The notes beneath the pieces are model-generated. The model was not told the DNA's origin. It worked only from the letters and a program-made list of their open reading frames with translations, and did no database searches. 64,000 nt of DNA, from contig JADKAZ010000001.1 in assembly GCA_016719015.1 (NCBI GenBank), forward strand, positions 682,001 through 746,000, given 5' to 3'. The stretch's first letter is position 1, and the number at the start of each line of letters is the position of its first letter. Made by a program: the position numbers and the translations under genes. Source of the DNA: Chitinophagaceae bacterium. GTDB taxonomy: Bacteria; Bacteroidota; Bacteroidia; Chitinophagales; Chitinophagaceae. Shown piece after piece: positions 19,059-28,600 of this stretch.

Positions 19059-20207
19059 ATGAAATCAAAACTCTACATTTTACTTTTTGCAGGTATCAGT
19101 ATCCTTGCTTTCTCCTGTAAAACCGCCAGCAAGTTGTATGAAAAAGGCAACTATGATGAAGCAGTTGAATTAGCTGCTAAAAAACTGCAAAAGGACCCCA
19201 ACGACCCTAAACTCCTTGACATCATTCAAAGTTCTTATCACTATGCAGTGAATGACCATGAAAGCCGTATCCGCAACCATGCTGCCAGCAATAATGAACT
19301 GAAGTGGGAGTGGATGTATAACGACTACGTTTCCCTGCAACGGATGTATCATGCGATTTACAAAGTACCCTCCGTGTTTGAATTGGTAAGGCCGTTTGAC
19401 TATTCTTCGCACCTGGTTACCTATAGCGAAAAAGCCGGTGATGTACGTTTTGAAAGAGGCATTGCATTTATGCAACGCTACGACAAACAAAGCTACCGCA
19501 ATGCATACCGTGAATTTCAGGCAGCCCTGAGTTTTAAACCCGGTGACCGTGATGCTGCACAAAAACTGAATGAAGCCTATGATTATGCAGTAACGAATGT
19601 AGTAATACTTCCAATGCAGCAACAGGGCGGTTATGTATATAGTTCTTACACAGTAGGTGGAGACAATCTGGATGATAAGCTCATCCGGAATCTGCAATAT
19701 AACAGTGGAAGTGAATTTGTAAAATTCTATTCTGCCTGGGATGCCCGGAGCCGGAACATCAGGGTGGACCAGGAGCTGGATATGCGTTTAGTAACCATTG
19801 ACATTGGCCGTTACTATGATAGCCGCAGCACCCGGAGAGTATCTAAAGAGATTGTTGTAAAAGAAACTGTTTACAAGCCCGATTCCGTGGTAAGAGAATA
19901 TGCTAAAGTATATGCCGATATTGTTACAACACGCAGAACTATGAATTCAAATGCCTTGTTGCAGGCGAATCTCCGTGATGAAAATGGCAGGTGGATATGG
20001 AATGACAACTTTGCTGCCAGCCATAACTGGAGTACTGAGTTTGCCACCTTCACCGGTGATGCCAGAGCATTAAGCGAAGCAGATAAACAATTAATAGACA
20101 GAAGAAGAGAATTTGCACCAACAGAAAACGAAATCGTACAATCTATGTTGAATGAAATAAGCAATACTGCGTTATACAGGATAAAAAATTATTTCACCCG
20201 GTTTTAA
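19059..20207 (+). CDS. Lipoprotein of unknown function, 382 residues
   Basis: The chosen ATG (19059) is preceded by a clear AAGGAGG ribosome-binding site, unusual in this phylum, and opens a lipoprotein signal ending in the lipobox LAFSC. An upstream TTG at 18996 is rejected. Residues 25-45 (YEKGNYDEAVELAAKKLQKDPNDPKLLDI) and a later segment (QSYRNAYREFQAALSFKPGDRDAAQKLNEA) look like tetratricopeptide-type helical pairs. The C-terminal half contains repeated charged strands. It lies between two hydrolase paralogues and ends at a strong terminator. Probably envelope-attached; function not recognised. Confidence 0.82.
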   Translation: MKSKLYILLFAGISILAFSCKTASKLYEKGNYDEAVELAAKKLQKDPNDPKLLDIIQSSYHYAVNDHESRIRNHAASNNELKWEWMYNDYVSLQRMYHAIYKVPSVFELVRPFDYSSHLVTYSEKAGDVRFERGIAFMQRYDKQSYRNAYREFQAALSFKPGDRDAAQKLNEAYDYAVTNVVILPMQQQGGYVYSSYTVGGDNLDDKLIRNLQYNSGSEFVKFYSAWDARSRNIRVDQELDMRLVTIDIGRYYDSRSTRRVSKEIVVKETVYKPDSVVREYAKVYADIVTTRRTMNSNALLQANLRDENGRWIWNDNFAASHNWSTEFATFTGDARALSEADKQLIDRRREFAPTENEIVQSMLNEISNTALYRIKNYFTRF

Positions 20208-20228
20208 TAAAATAATAGCCCTATGAGC

Positions 20229-20256
20229 AAGGACATGAAATTCATGTCCTTTTTTC
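20229..20256 (+). terminator. Intrinsic terminator after the lipoprotein gene
   Basis: AAGGACATG pairs with CATGTCCTT (9 bp, 5-nt loop) followed by a run of T, 22 nt after the stop at 20207. An ATG at 20223 sits against this stem, so it is not the start of the next gene. Confidence 0.92.
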
Positions 20257-20303
20257 TATCTGATAGAACATTTACTAATTATAAGAGAAGGAATGATGAG
20301 CCT

Positions 20304-20311
20304 TATCTTTG
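20304..20311 (+). promoter_or_regulatory. -7 box of the second hydrolase gene
   Basis: TATCTTTG, 10 nt before the ATG at 20322, matches TAnnTTTG. It lies downstream of the terminator at 20229-20256, which supports a separate transcript and the start at 20322. The -33 element is not obvious. Confidence 0.5.
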
Positions 20312-20321
20312 CACAGTTTTT

Positions 20322-21143
20322 ATGACAACTAGAACAATATTAAAAAAAACCTGGAAATGGTTTCAGATAATTGCCCTCATCTACATTATGGTTGGAGTTG
20401 CATTATATTTTTTGCAGGATAAATTTATTTTTCACCCAAAGAAATTGCCAGCTGACTATACTTACCAGTTTGATATCCCCTTCCGGCAAATTGACCTTGC
20501 TGTGACCAATGATAAAAATCTGAGTATTATCCAGTTTACCGTTCCTGATTCTGTTCGCAGGGGCATTGTGCTATATTTTCATGGAAACAGAGAAAACATT
20601 AATCGCTATGCTAAATATGCTGCCAACTTTACCCGAAACAACTATGAAGTGTGGATGATGGACTATCCGGGTTATGGAAAATCAACGGGGAAAAGAACTG
20701 AACAAATTTTGTATGATGATGCTGCCATCTTCTATAAAATGGCACATAGCAAAGTTCCGGCTGAACAAATCATAATTTATGGAAAGTCGTTGGGAACAGG
20801 TATAGCAGCACAATTAGCATCTAAAAAAGATTGCAGGAGGCTAATTCTTGAAACACCTTATTACAGTATGGATGCATTAGCAAAGAATTATTTTTTTATG
20901 TATCCTGTACTGCCAATGACAAAGTATGCATTACCGACTTATCAGCATTTTGAATATATCAATGCGCCAATCACCATTTTTCATGGAACCAGGGATGGAG
21001 TAATTCCATATAAGCAAGCAAAATGGCTGGTGGAGAAGAAACCCGGCACCGAGTTAATTACATTGGAAAAAGGCAGACATAATAATCTTCCTGGCTTTCC
21101 TTTGTTCCGGCAAAAACTTGATTCTTTATTGAATATTAAATAA
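20322..21143 (+). CDS. Membrane-anchored alpha/beta hydrolase (second copy)
   Basis: 273 residues, paralogous to the protein at 18173-18961: N-terminal helix (about 13-31), oxyanion loop YFHGNREN, nucleophile Ser156 (YGKSLGTG), Asp225 (HGTRDG), His253 (GRHNNLP) and the shared motif DYPGYGKSTGKRTE. Both copies continue the helix with a FLQ-D/E-K segment. The start is set by the preceding -7 box and terminator; a start at 20223 would run through the terminator stem. The substrate is unknown. The two copies differ at most positions, so the duplication is old. Confidence 0.87.
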   Translation: MTTRTILKKTWKWFQIIALIYIMVGVALYFLQDKFIFHPKKLPADYTYQFDIPFRQIDLAVTNDKNLSIIQFTVPDSVRRGIVLYFHGNRENINRYAKYAANFTRNNYEVWMMDYPGYGKSTGKRTEQILYDDAAIFYKMAHSKVPAEQIIIYGKSLGTGIAAQLASKKDCRRLILETPYYSMDALAKNYFFMYPVLPMTKYALPTYQHFEYINAPITIFHGTRDGVIPYKQAKWLVEKKPGTELITLEKGRHNNLPGFPLFRQKLDSLLNIK

Positions 21144-21201
21144 CAAAGGATACCACTTTTGAGGTATTGTCTGTAGTTGCCGATATTTTTATCTTAGCGG
21201 T

Positions 21202-21759
21202 ATGAAGAAATTGATTTCAATATGCTTTCTTTTATTTTCATGCTGTGCTATGGCACAGAATGACACTTCCTATGCAGCCATGCTGAATTCCACACAGGAT
21301 ATCCAATTAACTGATAGTCTGGAAATTGATGCCAGAGCATGGAAGCTCCGCCGCCTTGATACAGTCGATGTAAAAAAATGGTTTTCCCCGATTCTTGGCT
21401 CTGCTAATAATAACAGGCTAAAAAACCGGGGTTATTATCTTGCTGGCAAAATTACCACCCATGGAAATTTTGACGTGGTGATTTTATTGGAAGAGAAGAA
21501 AAAAAATGACACTACGAATACTGCAGTTCAGGTTATTTACTTAATTACTTTAAAGAAAGATGGTAAATATATTGCCTCCCTCGAAGTATCTGTAACCGGA
21601 ACAAAGAAAAAAACCAGTTATAAGACATCCTCCTGGCTTTACAAAGATTTAAAGATTATCAAGGATTCAAAAATTACGATAAATGACAAATCGTTTGATG
21701 ATCTGGCTTTTTACAAAATAAGCGGTGGCGGCAGATTTATTTTATACCCTAATTATTAG
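21202..21759 (+). CDS. Exported protein of unknown function, 185 residues
   Basis: Not recognised. The signal peptide (KKLISICFLLFSCCAMAQ) is followed by about 165 soluble residues of alternating strand pattern (ARAWKLRRLDTVDVKKWF, then FDVVILLEEKKKND, then LITLKKDGKYIASLEV). No lipobox, membrane helix or catalytic motif is seen. It is 58 nt after the hydrolase on the same strand and converges with the gene at 21779-22354; the intervening gap of 19 nt holds no terminator. Confidence 0.75.
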   Translation: MKKLISICFLLFSCCAMAQNDTSYAAMLNSTQDIQLTDSLEIDARAWKLRRLDTVDVKKWFSPILGSANNNRLKNRGYYLAGKITTHGNFDVVILLEEKKKNDTTNTAVQVIYLITLKKDGKYIASLEVSVTGTKKKTSYKTSSWLYKDLKIIKDSKITINDKSFDDLAFYKISGGGRFILYPNY

Positions 21760-21778
21760 GAGGCTTTTTATTTACCCA

Positions 21779-22354
21779 TTATCGGAAGAGACCCCTGGAT
21801 ATAGGCGCTGGATTTCCTTTGTAAAATTTCCATCCTCTTTTTATAGTGGTTCTGTTTAATAACTGTAACAGGTAGGTAGCTCCCAAATACAATACTAAAA
21901 CATAACCGGCTGCAATAGCAGGCAGCCCAACGATAGCAAATCCCCAGGCAGATTCAAAAACAGCTCCCTTTGATGTTACAGCAAGTATTCCAACTAAAAG
22001 AGCAACAATAGCTGCTGCAATACCTATCATCTTACGTTCCTTTCTTTTCAATTTGACAACTCCTGTTATTGATGTGATCGCAATATTCCGGTTGACCTTC
22101 CCGTTTCCAAAAGAGCTTATTTCCAATGAGTCCGTTCCCACCAACGTAATAAAACCTCTCACTTTTTCACCGTTGTATAACCACACTTTTACTGCTTGCC
22201 CCTTTGAATAATAACGGACTCTGCCATTTTTCTCTGCCATTAATACAGCCGGATAATCAGTAATGCTACCAGGCCTTATACTTACAGCATCAGCCGAAAT
22301 AGTCTGAAACAATAATACTGATAATAGCAAAGAAAATAAAGAAGTAGCTTTCAT
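21779..22354 (-). CDS. Exported/membrane protein of unknown function, 191 residues
   Basis: Not recognised. The chosen ATG (22354) begins a signal peptide (KATSLFSLLLSVLLFQTISA); an ATG at 22390 would overlap the upstream gene and spoil the signal. A soluble part of about 90 residues contains a strand pattern like a small beta barrel (VKVWLYNGEKVRGFITLVG, then SLEISSFGNGKVNRNIAI), reminiscent of an LSm-like fold. Two hydrophobic helices follow (about 108-127 and 134-157) and a short basic tail. It starts 21 nt after the LD-carboxypeptidase gene and is probably cotranscribed with it. Confidence 0.72.
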   Translation of the reverse strand: MKATSLFSLLLSVLLFQTISADAVSIRPGSITDYPAVLMAEKNGRVRYYSKGQAVKVWLYNGEKVRGFITLVGTDSLEISSFGNGKVNRNIAITSITGVVKLKRKERKMIGIAAAIVALLVGILAVTSKGAVFESAWGFAIVGLPAIAAGYVLVLYLGATYLLQLLNRTTIKRGWKFYKGNPAPISRGLFR

Positions 22355-22374
22355 AACAGATGCGTAAAAATGGT

Positions 22375-23283
22375 TTACTCTTCTAAACACACCTTTCTCC
22401 CGGTAACTTTTAGTTTATACCTCACTCCTATTTTCAATGCATAATTCCTGTCTGTATGACTTACAGGAAAATCAAAACAAACCGGGTAATCATACTCTTT
22501 TATTATATCCCGGATAATTTCAAATACGGGTTTACCAAAAGGCCGTTCTGTATCCTTCATATCAGTGAAGCCACCGATAATTAAACCTGCCAGTTTAGAT
22601 AGCTTACCGCTCCTTTTTAATTGATAGAACATCCGGTCAATATTATAGCTATACTCCCCCACATCTTCAATAAATAATATTCTTCCCTTTGTTTTTATAT
22701 CAGAACAGCTACCTGTTAAATGGGCCAGCAACGCCAGATTACCACCAACAAGTTCGCCGGTTGCCTCCCCTTTTTTATTAAACTCATGTACCGGGCAGTC
22801 ATATTTTATCTTTTTACCTTCCAACGCATTCTTCAAGGACAGCACAAATTCATTTTTATACCCTTCTTCATTAAATGCCCCGGCCATTGGCGAATGAAGT
22901 GATGAAATATAATAGTTAGTATAAAGGTGACAATGTAAAACCGTAATATCACTATAACCAATGATCCACTTGGGATGTTTTTTGAACTGCTTAAAATTGA
23001 TATCATCAATAATACGACCCATCCCATACCCTCCTCTTGCACACAACACAGCATGAACTTCTTTATCATCCAGCATTTGTTGAAAATCTTCCAGCCGTTC
23101 TTTGTCGGTACCTGAAAAATAAGTTGGTGAATCACCACCGACAGTTTTTCCCACTTTTACTATATAGCCCCACTCCTGCAGTTGATTAATGCAGGTCTCC
23201 ACTTTTTCCAGGGGCATATAACCGGCAGGACATACTAACCCTATTGTATCTCCTTTCTTTAAGCTGGGCGGTACTTTAATCAT
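22375..23283 (-). CDS. LD-carboxypeptidase, peptidase family S66
   Basis: Removes the terminal D-alanine from the L,D bond of murein tetrapeptides during wall recycling. The 302 residues show the family layout: N-terminal DTIGLVCPAG, the motif ARGGYGMGRI (82-91), nucleophile Ser111 in IIGYSDITVLH, the acidic motif FIEDVGEYSYNIDR (203-216) and His275 in FPVSHTDRNY. No signal peptide, so it should act in the cytoplasm, as LdcA does. The usual length is about 300. Fits a diaminopimelate peptidoglycan made by the dcw genes in this window. Confidence 0.93.
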   Translation of the reverse strand: MIKVPPSLKKGDTIGLVCPAGYMPLEKVETCINQLQEWGYIVKVGKTVGGDSPTYFSGTDKERLEDFQQMLDDKEVHAVLCARGGYGMGRIIDDINFKQFKKHPKWIIGYSDITVLHCHLYTNYYISSLHSPMAGAFNEEGYKNEFVLSLKNALEGKKIKYDCPVHEFNKKGEATGELVGGNLALLAHLTGSCSDIKTKGRILFIEDVGEYSYNIDRMFYQLKRSGKLSKLAGLIIGGFTDMKDTERPFGKPVFEIIRDIIKEYDYPVCFDFPVSHTDRNYALKIGVRYKLKVTGRKVCLEE

Positions 23284-23341
23284 AATTGCTTTTTTATTTT
23301 TTGCTAACCTTTAAGTTCTAAAGTTATCAGAAATCGTTCAT

Positions 23342-23373
23342 TTTGGGCAATGGTTTCTATTCCGGTATTTTTG
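23342..23373 (+). promoter_or_regulatory. Promoter of metG
   Basis: TTTG (23342-23345), a 20-nt spacer and TATTTTTG (23366-23373) give a full Bacteroidota promoter, with a start near 23380 and a leader of about 70 nt. Confidence 0.7.
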
Positions 23374-23385
23374 CAACCACTAATC

Positions 23386-23445
23386 GCAAAGACGCAGAGA
23401 AATTAAAAACGACTTCTGCGACTCTCCGCCTCTGCAGTTAAAAAT
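23386..23445. repeat. 8-nt-period repeat pair in the metG leader
   Basis: CGCAAAGA then CGCAGAGA (from about 23391) and, inverted, TCTGCGAC, then TCTCCGCC, then TCTGCAGT further on. The two halves can pair over much of their length, so the metG leader could form a long hairpin. It resembles dispersed intergenic repeats of the phylum. Confidence 0.6.
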
Positions 23446-23451
23446 TAACGT

Positions 23452-25566
23452 ATGACCGACCCCCAACGATATTTAGTTACTTCTGCGCTTCCCTATGCCA
23501 ATGGTTTAAAACATGTGGGCCACCTGGCAGGTGCTTACATCCCCGCTGATATATATGTCCGCTACCTGCGGGCACAAAAAAGAGATGTGGTATTTGTTTG
23601 CGGCAGCGACGAACACGGCACAGCCATTCCAATACAGGCGATGAAAGAAGGTACTACCCCGCAAGCCATTATTGACAAATATCATGTGGCCATGAAAGAA
23701 GATTTCAATGACCTTGATATCAGTTTTGACATTTATCATCGTACCAGTTCCCCGTTGCACCATGAAACAGCACAGGAATTCTTCACCAAACTGAATGACG
23801 CAGGTGAGCTGGAAACAAAAGAAACAGAACAGTTTTATGATGAAGAAACCAAAACATTTCTGGCAGACCGCTATATAAAAGGTACCTGTCCAAATTGCAG
23901 CAGCGATAGGGCATTTGGTGACCAGTGTGAGAATTGTGGCACTACATTAAGCCCTGATGAACTGATAAACCCGGTTAGTACATTAAGTGGGAAAAAACCG
24001 GTAAAGAGAAAAACCACCCACTGGTATTTGCCATTGGGTAAACATGAAAAATTTCTGAGAGAGTGGATTTTGCAGCAACATAAAGATGACTGGAGAGGAA
24101 CTGTTACCGGCCAATGCAAAGGATGGATTGAGGGTGGATTACAATCGAGAGCAGTAACGAGAGATTTAGACTGGGGAATAAAAGTTCCACTGAAAGAAGC
24201 AGAGGGAAAAGTATTGTATGTATGGTTTGATGCCCCCATTGGGTATATCAGCGCCACCAAACAGTGGGCTATCGATAATAATAAAGACTGGAAACCTTAC
24301 TGGGAAGATAAAGACACCAAACTCGTCCACTTTATCGGTAAAGACAATATCGTTTTCCACTGTATCATCTTCCCGATTATGCTGAAGCTGCATGGAAATA
24401 TTCTCCCGGATAATGTTCCGGCAAATGAATTTCTCAACCTGGAAGGTGATAAAATGAGTACCAGCCGCAACTGGAAATTAGAAATGCGGGACTATATCAA
24501 TGATTTTGTAAAAAAAGATAACGGTGGCGGGCAATGCGTAGATATGTTACGTTACTACCTCACTCAGATTGCACCTGAGACTAAGGACAGCGAATTTACC
24601 TGGAAGGGCTACCAGGACGCAGTTAACAGTGAGCTGGTTTCCATCTTCGGCAATTTTGTAAACAGAACATGGGTGCTCATGCACAAACTTTGCGGTGGTA
24701 AAGTACCCCCACTGCATATGGACATCTTAGATGATAATGATAAGACGTTAATTGCAGATATTGAAAGCACAAAAGCTGAAGTACAATCTGCGATAGAATA
24801 TTATCATTTCAAAGATGCATTATTCCAGGTGATCGACCTTTCCCGTAAAGGCAATCAGTATATGCAAAAGAAAGAGCCATGGATTGTGGCAAAACAGACC
24901 ACAGACAACAGTCCACAGTCGATAGCCGCTCAAAAAAGCATTGACAATTGCTTACACATTTGTTTACAACTTTGCGCCAACCTTGCCGTCCTTATAAACC
25001 CATTTTTACCTAACACAGCAAAGAAAATGATCTACATGATGAAAGTAGTAGACAAAATGCTGGATTGGGAAAATGCTGGTAAGCTGAAATTATTAAGTGT
25101 GGGTTATAGCTTAAGAGAGCCACAATTACTATTCAGAAAAATTGAAGACACGGAAATCACTGAACAAATTGAAAAATTAAAAGCAGGTCTGGTCAACAAA
25201 ACAACTAAAATGGAAGAAACCAAATCCGTAGCAAGCAAATCCGAAATTGTGTACGATGATTTTGCGAAGCTGGAATTAAAAGCTGGAACTGTTATTGCTT
25301 GTGAGAAAGTTGCAAAAGCCGATAAATTGCTGAAACTGGAAGTAGATTTAGGCCATGAAAAAAGGACCATTGTTTCAGGCATTGCCCTGCATTATAATCC
25401 TGAGGAAATGGTTGGCAAGCAGGTTATTGTTGTTACCAATCTTGCTCCCCGCAAAATGAAAGGGATTGAAAGCCAGGGAATGATTTTGACTGCTGAAGAC
25501 AGCAATGGAAAATTACAGTTACTTACACCTGAAAATCCCGTTACACCGGGGTCAAACGTAAGCTAA
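23452..25566 (+). CDS. metG: Methionyl-tRNA synthetase with C-terminal tRNA-binding domain
   Basis: Charges initiator and elongator tRNA-Met with methionine. The 704 residues contain the HIGH-type motif HVGH (21-24), a zinc knuckle with Cys146, Cys149, Cys159 and Cys162, and the KMSKS-type motif KMSTS (334-338). An anticodon-binding helical domain follows, then a Trbp111/EMAP-like domain from about residue 597 (FAKLELKAGTVIACEKV, then NLAPRKMKGIESQGM) that helps dimerise and bind tRNA. A heptamer array is translated at residues 481-492 (QTTDNSPQSIAAQ) within the helical domain, between KEPWIVAK and IDNCLHICLQL. Confidence 0.97.
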   Translation: MTDPQRYLVTSALPYANGLKHVGHLAGAYIPADIYVRYLRAQKRDVVFVCGSDEHGTAIPIQAMKEGTTPQAIIDKYHVAMKEDFNDLDISFDIYHRTSSPLHHETAQEFFTKLNDAGELETKETEQFYDEETKTFLADRYIKGTCPNCSSDRAFGDQCENCGTTLSPDELINPVSTLSGKKPVKRKTTHWYLPLGKHEKFLREWILQQHKDDWRGTVTGQCKGWIEGGLQSRAVTRDLDWGIKVPLKEAEGKVLYVWFDAPIGYISATKQWAIDNNKDWKPYWEDKDTKLVHFIGKDNIVFHCIIFPIMLKLHGNILPDNVPANEFLNLEGDKMSTSRNWKLEMRDYINDFVKKDNGGGQCVDMLRYYLTQIAPETKDSEFTWKGYQDAVNSELVSIFGNFVNRTWVLMHKLCGGKVPPLHMDILDDNDKTLIADIESTKAEVQSAIEYYHFKDALFQVIDLSRKGNQYMQKKEPWIVAKQTTDNSPQSIAAQKSIDNCLHICLQLCANLAVLINPFLPNTAKKMIYMMKVVDKMLDWENAGKLKLLSVGYSLREPQLLFRKIEDTEITEQIEKLKAGLVNKTTKMEETKSVASKSEIVYDDFAKLELKAGTVIACEKVAKADKLLKLEVDLGHEKRTIVSGIALHYNPEEMVGKQVIVVTNLAPRKMKGIESQGMILTAEDSNGKLQLLTPENPVTPGSNVS
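24893..24927. repeat. In-frame heptamer array in metG
   Basis: Five consecutive 7-nt units: AACAGAC, then CACAGAC, then AACAGTC, then CACAGTC, then GATAGCC. On the other strand these are GACTGTK-type units as in uvrA and queA. It encodes QTTDNSPQSIA. Confidence 0.75.
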
Positions 25567-25670
25567 CGGGCAAATATTACCCCAAATGCAGTATTCCATC
25601 ACTTTAACTGAGGTTTGGTTTAAAAGCAGCATGGTTTTGGTTAAATTCATGGTTAAATAATCTCCGAACC

Positions 25671-28600
25671 TTGACTACCAAACGTCTGGGAATTAAAATT
25701 CTTAAAATTACAGGTATATCGCTGGCAATACTAATGTTGTTGCTGGTAGGTTTTCACTTTTGGTTTAAAGCCCATGCCCTGCACCTGCTGGAAGATATGG
25801 TGAGCTCCAAATCAAAAGGAAAAGTGAAGCTAAAAATTGAAAAATTACGTTTTAACTATTTTACCCGGAAGATAGATTTAGAAAAAGCCATCTTTTATAA
25901 TACGGATACAGTTGGGGGATCTACCGCTTATCGTTTTAGTGTGGAGAAAATGCAACTACAGGTAAAGGCTTTTCTTCCACTTGTTTTAAAAAAGGAGGTG
26001 CTAATTGATTCTCTTACTCTGCTGCATCCGACGATAGAGGTAACCCGTCTCAGGGCCATCGAAAAAGACACTACAATTAAAAAAGATGTATCCATCCCCG
26101 AAGAATTGGGAAAAGTGTATAGCTCTATCCAGGATGCGTTAAAAGTTCTGCATGTAAAAAGGTTTCAAATTGACGATGGAATATTTACGCTGATCAATAA
26201 GATTGATCCCAGCCAGCTGCCATTAACTGTTTCCAATATTCATTTTCATATTGACAATTTGCAGGTGGATACGGCCCGTTTAACAGGAAACGAAAACCTG
26301 TTATTCAGTGAAAATGTTGTGCTGAGAAGCACAAATCAAAATATTGTTTTCCCCGATGGCCGGCACAGCCTTAGTTTTAGTCAGTTTCGGATTAATCTTA
26401 AAAACAGGGTGGTAGAGTTCGACAGTTGTACCATTGCTGCAACGAGGGGAGACAGTGCGTCAGCGTCCTTCAAAGTTTTTTTTGATGCGCTGCTACTCAC
26501 TAATATCGATTTTGATACCCTTTATAAAACAGAAGTCATCAAAGCTGATTCGGTGTATTGTATTAATCCCAAATTTTCTCTGGAGGTAGATATCAGCAAA
26601 AAGAAAGGCATCAAAAAACCACCACCCAAACTTGAGAATATTATTCAACAATTAACCGGTAACCTGCAACTGGGCTTTGTAGTAGTAAGTAATGCCGACT
26701 TTAATATTAAAACAGTAAAAGACGGTGTTCCCAGTTCTTTTACTTTCAGCAACAATAATTTTGAAATGCAGGGGCTGAGCGTTGATCAGGATGCACCCAA
26801 AGCTATAATAGTTAGAAGCTTTGCAATGGCTATCCGTAACTATGAGAATTTTATCAAAGACAGCAGCTATAGTGTAAAATTTGACAGTGTATTATTTAAA
26901 GATGATCGTATAACGCTCAGTAATTTTTTATTTAATAAACTGAAGAATGGTAAAATATTAAATACGTTCAGTGTTCCCCAGTTTAACCTTGTCGGTTTAT
27001 CCTGGGATGACCTGGTTTTTGATAATAAACTCAGAGCTGACCAGGCCATCATGTTCAATCCATATATCAGCTATACCTTTACTCCGGGATCGGATAAAAA
27101 AAGAGGTAAGCAAAATATTTTTCAATCATTAGGAGTGGTAAATGAATACATGGATCTCCAGCAATTGGATATTATTAATGGTGATATAGACCTGAAGCTA
27201 AAAAACAATCTCCGGGTGAAGCTAAATGATGCTACACTTTCTGTTCAAAGCCAATCGCTGCTGGAATCAAAAAAAATGGCCGGAATAAAAAACTCCCTTA
27301 CACAATTAAAATTTGAAGAGGGAACTATCCATGCTGGCAATATGGATATAGAATTACACGATATTGTCTACCAGGGAACCAGTGGCCAGTTTGGGGCCAG
27401 TAGTATCAATGTTAAGAATAAAGACAATGATTTGCTAATTGACCTGCACGATGTAACTGTAAAAAAACTGCTCGTTGATGAAGCGTCTGGCAACGTGGAT
27501 GCTGAAGGGATAAGGTGGATAAAAGCAGATGTAAAAATAAATTCATTGGTTGGTAAAAAAGGAAAACCCCGTTCCTCCATAAAATTAAATGATGTGCAGG
27601 GGTCTAACACATCAATAAGTGGTTTATTTGGTGGAAAAGCCGTTTCAACAATTCTAAGTAACGTTTATTTCACCAGATTGGAAAACAAACCAGGTGGCAC
27701 CCTGCAATTGGATGGCCTTGATATTACGGGGAAACAACTGCAGGTAAAGGGGAGTACAATTGATCTTACAGTTGATGAGTATGATATTACAGATAATAAT
27801 AAGTCAACCTTTCGACGGGTGGCATACAAAGCGAACAATGGCAACCTGGATGCCGGCATTTTCATACCTGCCTTAACAGTGACACCACATATACAACCAC
27901 TGCTTAATGGTGATATTGCCCTGGATGCCATTCAAATGACAAAGCCTGTTATCAATCTATCAATTACTGAAAAAAATACTGTCAGCAAAAAGAAAAATGG
28001 GGGTCTGCCCAAGATGGATATCAGTGAACTGCACATGGTACAACCGAAGATTAATTTTACACAGGTCAGTAATAAAGGAACGCTGAGTCTTAACTGGCAG
28101 GGCGATAAGAATACCTCCAATTTTCTTCATGCTAATAATTTACATACTAATAGCGGAACAACCTCTGTTGGTAGTATCAAATTTTACCTGACTGATTTAA
28201 TTTTTTCCAATCCCGTAGGCAGGTCCATTAATACCGGCGATGGAAAGGTGTCCGCACAAATAAATAATATAAAAGTAGAACAGGAGGAAAACCTGCCATT
28301 GCAATGGGCTGCGAATGTTTCCACTTTTGATGTCCTTGATTTTCGGTTCGATAGCCTGGGCAAGTCAAAGGCCAACCTCTTGCTTAATAGCGGCTCCCTG
28401 AAAAATTTAAATATAAGTTCCACTAACATCCTGGATCTTCAGCACCTGGTGGGCACTAACTCGGCTTTTCAGGTTAGCCGGCTAACCGGGCTTTATTCTA
28501 CTACCGCTACTAACTTTAAATGGTCTAATGCATCTTTTAACCGGAGCAATAATATTTTCACATTAGATTCTTTCTCGCTGATACCTGCTCTCTCAAAAGA

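Noticed and set aside
20223..20321. Upstream ATG extending the second hydrolase by 33 residues
   Set aside because: The stretch contains a strong terminator stem and a -7 box, and the added residues do not fit the paralogue.
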